From positions 6,275,001 through 6,339,000 of the forward strand of contig NZ_CP031941.1 in NCBI RefSeq assembly GCF_003443655.1: a stretch of 64,000 nt of DNA. Direction: 5' to 3'. Source of the DNA: Nostoc sphaeroides. Its GTDB lineage: Bacteria > Cyanobacteriota > Cyanobacteriia > Cyanobacteriales > Nostocaceae. The notes under the pieces are model-generated. The model was not told where the DNA came from. It made no database searches and saw only the letters and a list, made by a program, of their open reading frames with translations. Shown here one piece after another: positions 53,734-61,098 of this stretch (its first letter is position 1; the number at the start of each line of letters is the position of its first letter). A program made the translations under genes and the position numbers.

Positions 53734-55108
53734 CGAGTTATCCGTGCCGGGAAAGCCCCTAAATTCTATTTATGGGGGCACATCAGGGGCGAATTTATTC
53801 GCAGTGATACTTCTCTATTGTGATATAATTACGTTAGTGTATTCAACGTAATGATGCTAGTATTTGAGGCAAAATTGGAAGGAACAAAAGAACAGTACCA
53901 ATCGCTTGATCAAGCGATTAGAACTGCCCGTTTTGTTCGCAATGCTTGTCTTCGGTACTGGATGGATAACAAGGGCATTGGGCGATATGACCTGAGTAAA
54001 TTTTGCGCTGTTCTTGCTGCTAACACCGAGTTTCCTTGGGTCGCCAAGCTGAACTCGATGGCAAGGCAAGCTAGCGCTGAAAGAGCGTGGTCTGCTATTG
54101 CTCGATTTTTTGAGAACTGCAAGAAAAGCAAACCAGGGAAAAAAGGTTATCCACGATTCAGGAAAGAACAGACAAATGGATCTGTTGAGTACAAGACCAG
54201 TGGGTGGCGGCTCTCTGAAGACCGTAGATACATCACTTTTTCGGATGGTTTTCAAGCAGGAACTTTTAAGCTTTGGGGAACTCGTGACCTGCATTTTTAT
54301 CAGTTGAAGCAGTTTAAGCGCATTCGCGTTGTGCGTCGTGCAGATGGTTATTATTGCCAGTTTTGCATCGACCAAGATCGAATAGAAAAACGACAGCCAA
54401 CTAATAAAACAGTTGGGTTAGATGTTGGTTTAAACTATTTCTTAACTGATAGTGATGGAAACCAAGTTGAGAATCCCAGACATTTAAGAAAGTCGGAAAA
54501 ATCGCTTAAACGGTTGCAACGTCGTTTCTCTAAAACTAAAAAAGGTTCTCAGAACCGGACTAAGTTTAGAAATAAATTAGCCCGTAAGCACCTCAAGGTA
54601 AGTCGCCAGCGTAAAGACTTTGCTGTTAAGACGGCAAGGTGCGTAGTGATGTCTAACGACATCGTGGCATACGAGGACTTGAAGGTGCGAAATATGGTGA
54701 GGAATCATCACTTAGCCAAGTCAATTAATGACGCAGCGTGGACACAATTTCGGCAATGGGTTGAATATTTTGGCAAAGTGTTTGGTGTGGCAACTGTTGC
54801 AGTTCCACCCCACAATACAAGTCAAAATTGTTCTAACTGTGGCGAGATTGTCAAAAAATCCCTTAGCACTAGAACTCATTCTTGTCCTCATTGTAGGCAC
54901 ACCCAAGATCGGGATTGGAACGCGGCGCGGAACATACTTGAGATCGGACTCCGTACCGTGGGGCACACGGGAACGTTAATCGTCTCTGGAGACATCGACA
55001 AGAGCACAGGTGGGGAAACTCCTCTGGATAAGCCGAGTCGTGGAAAGAGAAAACCTAAGAAGGCAACTTCTTAGAATCCCCGCCATTTATGGCTGGGGTA
55101 GATGTCAA
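53734..55108 (+). mobile_element. TnpB insertion element 2 (IS605 superfamily, tnpB only)
   Basis: 1,375 bases that interrupt the toxin frame cleanly. The left flank ends in TTAC, the target tetranucleotide known from IS608. The right end reads GATGTCAA, as in element 1, and contains the hairpin CCCCGCCATTTATGGCTGGGG region (55078-55098, read in parts). There is no tnpA and no target duplication. Confidence 0.9.
53851..55074 (+). CDS. tnpB: TnpB: RNA-guided DNA endonuclease of IS element 2
   Basis: A 407-residue TnpB, intact, very similar along its length to the product of element 1. RuvC residues: Asp in GLDVGLNYF, Glu in VAYEDLKVRN, Asp in DRDWNAARNI; zinc finger NCSNCGE ... SCPHCRH. Start at the first of two adjacent ATGs. 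The guide of its omega RNA would come from the sequence downstream of GATGTCAA, i.e. the broken toxin gene. Confidence 0.95.
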   Translation: MMLVFEAKLEGTKEQYQSLDQAIRTARFVRNACLRYWMDNKGIGRYDLSKFCAVLAANTEFPWVAKLNSMARQASAERAWSAIARFFENCKKSKPGKKGYPRFRKEQTNGSVEYKTSGWRLSEDRRYITFSDGFQAGTFKLWGTRDLHFYQLKQFKRIRVVRRADGYYCQFCIDQDRIEKRQPTNKTVGLDVGLNYFLTDSDGNQVENPRHLRKSEKSLKRLQRRFSKTKKGSQNRTKFRNKLARKHLKVSRQRKDFAVKTARCVVMSNDIVAYEDLKVRNMVRNHHLAKSINDAAWTQFRQWVEYFGKVFGVATVAVPPHNTSQNCSNCGEIVKKSLSTRTHSCPHCRHTQDRDWNAARNILEIGLRTVGHTGTLIVSGDIDKSTGGETPLDKPSRGKRKPKKATS

Positions 55109-55442
55109 ATTTAGCTTTGCTTAATCAAGGTCATGATATCACCCGAACTCCCACAGACTGGATGCCCTTAGATGCAACTGATGAAACCCAGTTGTTAGGG
55201 GCTACTGCTAAAGGAAGGTGTATTTTTACTTTCAATATCCGCGATTTTTTAGTTTTGGCACAAAGCTATCCTAACCATAATGGTATTATTTTAGCTGCCC
55301 AAAATAGTTGGAATTTATCTAGTTTGATTGCTGCTTTAAATTGTCTGCTTGTAGAGACACAAGCTGCTGACTGGATTGGTCAAGTGCGGTGGCTCAATCA
55401 ATGGCAAAGATAAGAATTACTAATTGCGAATTAAGAATTATA

Positions 55443-56153
55443 ATGAATCATTTCTGGCTACCTGCACCGACGGATTTAACTTTGCTACCGGATGAGATTC
55501 ATGTCTGGCGTATAAACCTTGAGCAACCAGAAATACAACTGCAAAATTTAGCAGCAACTCTTTCCAGTGACGAAACGGCTCGTGCTGAACGGTTCTATTT
55601 TCAGGAACATCGACAGCGTTTCATTGCTGGTCGCGGCATCCTGCGAGCTATATTAGGCCGCTATTTAGGTATCCAGCCTTTACAAGTACAGTTTAATTAT
55701 CAACAGCGTGGCAAACCAGTATTAGCAGATACATTTGCCGATAGTGGGCTGGCGTTTAACTTGTCTCATTCCCAAGGCTTGGGTTTGTGTGCGGTGAATT
55801 GCACTAGCCCAATTGGTGTAGACCTAGAATATATTCGCCCGATGTCTGATATTGAAGCTCTTGCCAAACGGTTCTTTTTACCGAGAGAATATGAAATGTT
55901 GCGATCGCTATCTCCCAATCAACAGCAAGAAGTATTTTTCCGTTACTGGACTTGTAAGGAAGCTTATTTAAAAGCAACTGGAGACGGACTATCCCAGTTA
56001 GAGCAAATTGAAGTATCTTTGACTCCCACAGAACCAGCCAAGTTACGGATAACTGAAGACTGGAGTCTTTTTGAACTAGTACCTGCTAACAATTATGTTG
56101 CTGCTGTTGCAGTGGCAAATTTAGGCTGGAATTTAAAGTCATGGCAGTACTGA
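55443..56153 (+). CDS. hetI: HetI: Sfp-type 4'-phosphopantetheinyl transferase
   Basis: A 236-residue enzyme that transfers phosphopantetheine from CoA to acyl carrier proteins, probably including those of the Hgl synthases here. Motifs: FNLSHSQGLGLCAV, GVDLEYIRP (Mg2+ Asp/Glu) and WTCKEAYLKATGDG (WxxKEAxxK). The ATG at 55443 was chosen over an in-frame ATG at 55389 because the family starts near this point. It converges with hetN. Confidence 0.94.
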   Translation: MNHFWLPAPTDLTLLPDEIHVWRINLEQPEIQLQNLAATLSSDETARAERFYFQEHRQRFIAGRGILRAILGRYLGIQPLQVQFNYQQRGKPVLADTFADSGLAFNLSHSQGLGLCAVNCTSPIGVDLEYIRPMSDIEALAKRFFLPREYEMLRSLSPNQQQEVFFRYWTCKEAYLKATGDGLSQLEQIEVSLTPTEPAKLRITEDWSLFELVPANNYVAAVAVANLGWNLKSWQY

Positions 56154-56229
56154 TGTAGACTAAGCTCATCTCCTGGATGAAACAAGAGAGATATTGTGGA
56201 CAAATGACAAATGACCAATGACAACCAGC

Positions 56230-57033
56230 CTACTTATCCTCCTGCATATTTCTCACAATTTTTGTTACCAAGTTTCTAGGTACAAATCTGACGCTTTTTG
56301 CAAGTATTGCATTGAGTAAACCAGGAATGACAATGGTTTGACCCTTCATTAAGGCACGAAAACCAACTTCAGCTACTGTTCGTGCATCCATCATTCTCTT
56401 ACCCTTGAGCAACTTAGAGTCAGCCATTCCGGTTCTTTCATGAAAAGCAGATGCGGTTGAGCCTGGGCAAAGAACTGTCACAGTGACACCAGTACCTTCT
56501 AATTCATTAGCGATCGCTTCTGAAAACGATAAGATATAAGCCTTAGTAGCAAAATAAACCGCCATTAAAGGCCCGGGTTGAAAAGCAGCAGCCGAGGAGA
56601 CGTTTAATATCTTACCTTCACCTTGCTTTACCATGTGCTTCAGGAATAGCTTGGTTAAATGGGTGAGACACACCAAATTTACCTGTAGCATTTCCAATTC
56701 AGTAGCTAGGTCTGTTTCGTGAAATAATCCATAGATACCAAATCCAGCATTATTTACTAGCACATCAACATTAATATCGGCGAGTTGCAACTCCGTGAAA
56801 ATTTCTTCAGGAGCCGTTGATATAGATAAATCCTTAACAATAGTTTTGACAAAAATTCCAAATTTTTCTTGGAATTTGGCTGCAATTTCTACTAGCTTTG
56901 ACCCGTTTCTGTCTACTAAGACCAGATTGTAATCATGAGCAGCAAAAATACACGCTAATTCGTAGCCAATTCCACCGGCTGCGCCAGTAATAAGAGCAGT
57001 TTGTCTGCTCTGTCTTTGATGTGTTTTGTTCAT
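56230..57033 (-). CDS. hetN: HetN-like ketoacyl reductase (SDR)
   Basis: A 267-residue SDR with TGAAGGIG (17-24), NNAG (94-97), Ser in NVSSAA and YFATK (160-164). Position between hetI and hetM/hglB identifies it as HetN, which in Nostoc sp. PCC 7120 maintains heterocyst spacing and carries an RGSGR pentapeptide like PatS. Here the corresponding residues (137-141, after KHMVK) are QGEGK, so the inhibitory pentapeptide is absent. The catalytic residues are intact. Confidence 0.9.
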   Translation of the reverse strand: MNKTHQRQSRQTALITGAAGGIGYELACIFAAHDYNLVLVDRNGSKLVEIAAKFQEKFGIFVKTIVKDLSISTAPEEIFTELQLADINVDVLVNNAGFGIYGLFHETDLATELEMLQVNLVCLTHLTKLFLKHMVKQGEGKILNVSSAAAFQPGPLMAVYFATKAYILSFSEAIANELEGTGVTVTVLCPGSTASAFHERTGMADSKLLKGKRMMDARTVAEVGFRALMKGQTIVIPGLLNAILAKSVRFVPRNLVTKIVRNMQEDK

Positions 57034-57604
57034 GTAAGAATGTTGGTGAATTCAATTTGATGAAGCTGCGTTGCATTTACAGTGGTTCTTGTTCTACAAT
57101 TTAGTATGCGTAATATCTGAACCTACAAGAAATATCTTGAGTTATTACCCTTTCAAATGCTTATGTGATGCATTGGATAAATGTAGCAGTCCAAACGCAA
57201 ATTTAGGACTTATGCATCGAAGAAGTTAGGACTTAAAGGAGTTCGGTTATTTCAGACTGCTAGCATTTGGCTTTTGATCACTCACAAAAGCCAGCGGGTA
57301 AAATCAAACTTTTATGCTCGACATTAACCATTCTATCCTCAATTGCTTCTGTCAAGGGGTGAATACTAAAAATTTACATGATTGAGCATAAAAAAACAGG
57401 GCAATTATATTGCCGCTGTTGGTATATAAGTTGTTGCTGGCATCTCAAATATTAAATATTTAGCAGTACTGAGTTTTAAAAAACATCGACTAGATAAACT
57501 TGTTTTGTTGTAGTTGTAGGGTGTGTTACGGCTTCCGTAACGCACCGAAAGTATTCGGGATAGTGCGTTACGTTCCTAACACATCCTACGCAAGTTGTGA
57601 ACTT
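57034..57604. other. 571-base gap between hetN and hetM
   Basis: Holds the hetN promoter region and the MITE-like hairpin at 57514-57593. I see no gene, no clear NtcA site and no other structure. Confidence 0.5.
57514..57593. repeat. 80-bp hairpin element (MITE-like)
   Basis: Outer arms TTGTAGGGTGTGTTA and TAACACATCCTACGCAA and inner GTAACGCAC / GTGCGTTAC pair. This GTGTGTTACG-type palindrome is a common cyanobacterial dispersed element. It lies just downstream of the hetM stop and might act as its terminator. Confidence 0.8.
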
Positions 57605-59119
57605 CTAAGCGATATTTAAGAAACCGCTTTGAATCAAGTAAGCTGTATAAGTCATAAACAATTGAGAGTCAATGGGAGGACAAGCAATAGAACTGCCTGC
57701 CAATGCATGAAGAGTATCTTGGCAGCTAATATGGGGTCTTCTAGCTTGTAAGTACAAATCAGGAATAGTTAGTTGTTCATCAGACCAACGTTCTAGCAAA
57801 AATGGTCGCAGAGTGTACAAAGGGTTGTCAGCAGAAGTCACATTATTGATTAACTCAGATTGCCATTTTTCATAGGGAATCATCTCAACTGAATAACCAA
57901 AAGAGCGTATCCACTCAACTAGCATTTTCAAAGCGGCGGGTTGGGGATGTTGTAAATTGAAAGCCTTACCGATGGATTCTTTTTGGCGTGATAGATAAAC
58001 GATCGCTTTACTTACATAGTCCACAGGTGACATATCCAACATATAATCTACATCAGGGAAATATCCCATTTGTAGACAGCCCTTGGTCATCAAGTTGATA
58101 AAGTCATGTGTGTTACAAATGCCTGTCTTGCTATCACCTGAAATCAGTGGTGGTCTGTGGATAGTTACAGGAAGCCCACGGTCACGAGCAATTTTAACTA
58201 ACTTTTCAGCTACCCATTTAGTTTGTGAATAACCAAGATAAATACCTTCCCAATGATTGAATTCATCCTGTTCTTTGACAACCTTGCCAGCATAAGCAGT
58301 CGATTCAAAAACAGCCACACTAGAAACGTAATGTACAGGCTTGACTTTAACTTGACAAGCCAATCTCAAAACTTCTTGAGTGCCTAAAACATTGGCTGCC
58401 TTCAATGCTGAGTATGGGAAAACATAATTCAACAAAGCAGCACTATGATATATAGTATCAATATTTGCAGCTAAGATTTGAAACTGTTCTGAACCAATAC
58501 CTAACAATGGTTGAGATAAATCGCCGACAATCGGAATAATTCTGGATGTAAATTCTTCCTGCCAAATAGCATACTGTTCTAGATTCTTTTGGAGTTTGCT
58601 TTTGCCTTCTTCGGCATTAGCAGCACGCACTAAACAATAGATATCCGCATTGGTTTCTTGTAGCAATTCCCGGATGATAAAAGCTCCTAAAAAGCCTGTT
58701 CCTCCAGTTAAAAAGATATTCTTGGGTTCACTTATAGCTACATTAGATGCCGCACCGGGATGGATGGTGGGGTCAAGAACAGCCTCAGCACCTAAATCTA
58801 GAACAGAGGGTGCAGCGTTGGCATTAGAGGCTACTACCTTTGTATCTTGAACGGGTGAACCTTCTTGCACTTCTTCAGCTAAACGCTGTGAAAGAGCCTC
58901 AATATTTGGGTAATGCCATAGCAGCAATGGAGAGGGTTGAAATCCGAGCAACTTTTCTAAGTTACTTACTAGAATCATTGCTTGGGCTGAATCCAAACCG
59001 TAGTTTTCTAAATGTTCTTTGACATCTATTTCATCAGTTGCTACGTCTAGCAATTTAGCTAAGTTAGATACCAAAAATATTTGAATATCGTCTGCGGTGA
59101 AAGACTGTTTTATAGTCAT
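57605..59119 (-). CDS. hetM: HetM/HglB: acyl carrier protein plus thioester reductase
   Basis: A 504-residue two-domain protein. An acyl carrier domain (residues about 8-80) carries the phosphopantetheine Ser44 in GLDSAQAM. A thioester reductase domain starts at about 133 (NIFLTGGTGFLGAFIIREL) with YSQTKWVAEK as the YxxxK motif. It reductively releases the acyl chain as aldehyde or alcohol in heterocyst glycolipid synthesis. It follows hglC by two bases on the same strand. Confidence 0.93.
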   Translation of the reverse strand: MTIKQSFTADDIQIFLVSNLAKLLDVATDEIDVKEHLENYGLDSAQAMILVSNLEKLLGFQPSPLLLWHYPNIEALSQRLAEEVQEGSPVQDTKVVASNANAAPSVLDLGAEAVLDPTIHPGAASNVAISEPKNIFLTGGTGFLGAFIIRELLQETNADIYCLVRAANAEEGKSKLQKNLEQYAIWQEEFTSRIIPIVGDLSQPLLGIGSEQFQILAANIDTIYHSAALLNYVFPYSALKAANVLGTQEVLRLACQVKVKPVHYVSSVAVFESTAYAGKVVKEQDEFNHWEGIYLGYSQTKWVAEKLVKIARDRGLPVTIHRPPLISGDSKTGICNTHDFINLMTKGCLQMGYFPDVDYMLDMSPVDYVSKAIVYLSRQKESIGKAFNLQHPQPAALKMLVEWIRSFGYSVEMIPYEKWQSELINNVTSADNPLYTLRPFLLERWSDEQLTIPDLYLQARRPHISCQDTLHALAGSSIACPPIDSQLFMTYTAYLIQSGFLNIA

Positions 59120-59121
59120 TT

Positions 59122-60825
59122 TTAAATCTCCAACAATGATGTAGAACGAACAGGGTGATACTGACTGTAATAATCGGAAGCTTGCAGCCCTTGAATTTTC
59201 AAATTTTGAACACGGTACAAAAAGGCTGCACCAGTCATAATTTGATTAGCAACATCAACTACACCACGATTATTCGGTTCAGACAGGTAGGAACCGCGTA
59301 CCCAGTCATTGAAACCGCCCATTGCCGGGCCACACCAAATTTGATAATCGACTTCTCTACCTTTTTCACCAGAACTCGACCAGCGAGAAGATAATCCTAA
59401 ATACCAACGGAAAATCAAGGCCATTTTCAGTTTAGGATTATTAACTGCTTTCCCAAGTTTTTCAGGATTCTTTTGGGATAAATAAGCCGCAGTTCCTTCC
59501 CATACTTCAGCAATAGTTTTGCGAAAAACTTGTTTTTCTAATTTCTGCCTTTCTGCCAAAGGAATCTCTTCAATGGAATCATAAGCGCGGTAGAGTTCAA
59601 ATAATTTCTGCGCTCGCATGGGGAACATTGTACCCCGTTTGAGAACTTGCAATTTGACTCCCATTTCAAACATATCTGCTGCTGGGGCCATAATCATATC
59701 AGCCATTTCAGCTTGGGCTAGTAACTTTTTGGTATGTTCACAAGCCCCAGATTCAACACATGACTGATTAATGGAACCGGTCATTATATAAGCAGCACCC
59801 ATCATGAAAGCTGCTAATGCTGATTGTGGTGTACCAATTCCCCCTGCAACACCGATTCTAATGGGTGTTTGGTAATGATATTGGGCTTGAATTTCATCTC
59901 GCAAGGCAATAATAGAAGGTAAAACACAAACCAGGGGACGGTTATCTGTATGTCCTCCAGAATCAGCTTCGACGGTAATATCATCAGCCATTGGAACTTT
60001 GGCTGCAAGAGTTGCTTGTAACTCAGTAATTAGCCCTTGTTCAAGAAGTTCTTTGATTATTCTGGCTGGTGCTGGTTGCAGAAATTTAGTCGCAACTTCT
60101 CGGCGAGAAATTTTCGCAATGATTTTATTTTTGATTTCAATTTGATTGGCGCTATTCAACCCCAATCCCGCAACACGGTAATAAACAATGTTGGGAGTCA
60201 AGTCGAGAAATGCAGATGCTTCTACTGTTCTCACTTGATATTTGAGATATAAATCTACAGCCCGGCGTTCAATCGCAGGTTCGTTGGGGCTGTGGATTAG
60301 ATTAAATGCGTAGGGCCCTTGAGGTAAGGCTTGTTGAATGCGATTGATGGCTGCTTCCAAACGTTCTGGAGTTAAACCACCTGCACCAAAGGAACTCAAA
60401 ATTTGTTCTTTTCCGAGTGCAATGACCATTTCTTCGGAAGCAATTCCGCCAGCCATTGCACCGGTAACGTAGGCATATTTTACTCCATGAGAGGAGAGAA
60501 AATTCGGATCTCCAAATTGTTGAATTCGGATTGGGGCGGCAAATGTTAGCAGTTCTACTTGTGCTGTTGTGCCATTATCACCAGGGGATAAATACCCCTC
60601 GTTGGTGACACCGATTTTTCCGGCAACTTTCACGATGTAGCAGGGTTTATTTAATACCATCAATTTATCTTTGATGGTTTGTTTCTCAAAAGATACTGTT
60701 TCTAAAGAACCTTTCCAAACTTGGTTTTTGTTATAAGACCAGGTGGAGAAGTTAAGACCATTATCGTGTTTACTTAGTACCGTATCTACGGTTGTCACGG
60801 TAGTTATCCCTCGGATTACAAACAA
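59122..60825 (-). CDS. hglC: HglC: PfaD-like FMN enoyl reductase
   Basis: A 567-residue PfaD-family protein of the nitronate-monooxygenase fold, as in polyunsaturated fatty acid synthases where PfaD is the enoyl reductase. Segments: CYIVKVAGKIGVTNEGYLSP, GAMAGGIASEEMVIALG, ADDITVEADSGGHTDNRPLV (flavin/phosphate site) and GVAGGIGTPQSALAAFMMGA. It is placed between hglD and hetM in an operon. The letter C follows the 7120 gene order from memory; if C and D are swapped in the literature, the domain call still stands. Confidence 0.85.
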   Translation of the reverse strand: MFVIRGITTVTTVDTVLSKHDNGLNFSTWSYNKNQVWKGSLETVSFEKQTIKDKLMVLNKPCYIVKVAGKIGVTNEGYLSPGDNGTTAQVELLTFAAPIRIQQFGDPNFLSSHGVKYAYVTGAMAGGIASEEMVIALGKEQILSSFGAGGLTPERLEAAINRIQQALPQGPYAFNLIHSPNEPAIERRAVDLYLKYQVRTVEASAFLDLTPNIVYYRVAGLGLNSANQIEIKNKIIAKISRREVATKFLQPAPARIIKELLEQGLITELQATLAAKVPMADDITVEADSGGHTDNRPLVCVLPSIIALRDEIQAQYHYQTPIRIGVAGGIGTPQSALAAFMMGAAYIMTGSINQSCVESGACEHTKKLLAQAEMADMIMAPAADMFEMGVKLQVLKRGTMFPMRAQKLFELYRAYDSIEEIPLAERQKLEKQVFRKTIAEVWEGTAAYLSQKNPEKLGKAVNNPKLKMALIFRWYLGLSSRWSSSGEKGREVDYQIWCGPAMGGFNDWVRGSYLSEPNNRGVVDVANQIMTGAAFLYRVQNLKIQGLQASDYYSQYHPVRSTSLLEI

Positions 60826-60888
60826 TGGATGATAAAGTTGAAGAGTGTAGACTCTTTATATAGCAATCCTAAATCGTAAGTGAAAACT

Positions 60889-61055
60889 CCTCTCTTCCTT
60901 GGCGCTCTTGGCGTCTTGGCGGTTCGTTCATTTTCAAAACTTAGATAAGATTGCGATATAAATCTAAATTTTCATACCAATTTCCCATGAAGATGCACGT
61001 AATAATTTTTAAACGAACCGCCAAGACGCCAAGGACACCAAGGAAGAGAGGAGTT
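60889..61055. repeat. CGAACCGCCAAG inverted-repeat element
   Basis: TCTTCCTTGGCGCTCTTGGC ... GGCGGTTCG (60894-60930) faces CGAACCGCCAAGACGCC ... AGGAAGAGAGG (61015-61053). It is the same family as 40110-40368, in the 272-base gap between hglD and hglC. Confidence 0.8.
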
Positions 61056-61098
61056 AAGAATTAGGCGGTGCGAGTTGAGAGAGATTTGGTATGAGATA

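Larger units (their letters stand above)
53682..55413 (+). pseudogene. DUF5615 PIN-like toxin split by TnpB element 2
   Basis: The N-terminal part (53682-53733) encodes MSKPLLHLDADTSIKAL, with the conserved LDAD start of PIN-like DUF5615 proteins; the frame then runs into the IS and stops at 53760-53762. The C-terminal part resumes at 55109 and ends at 55413, with LLNQGHDITRTPTDW, DETQLLGATAKGRCIFTFNI and a PIN-like FNIRDF. Joining 53733 to 55109 gives KAL-HLALLNQG in frame and a 118-residue protein of normal length. A short ATG frame at 55102 could make a truncated product. Confidence 0.92.
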
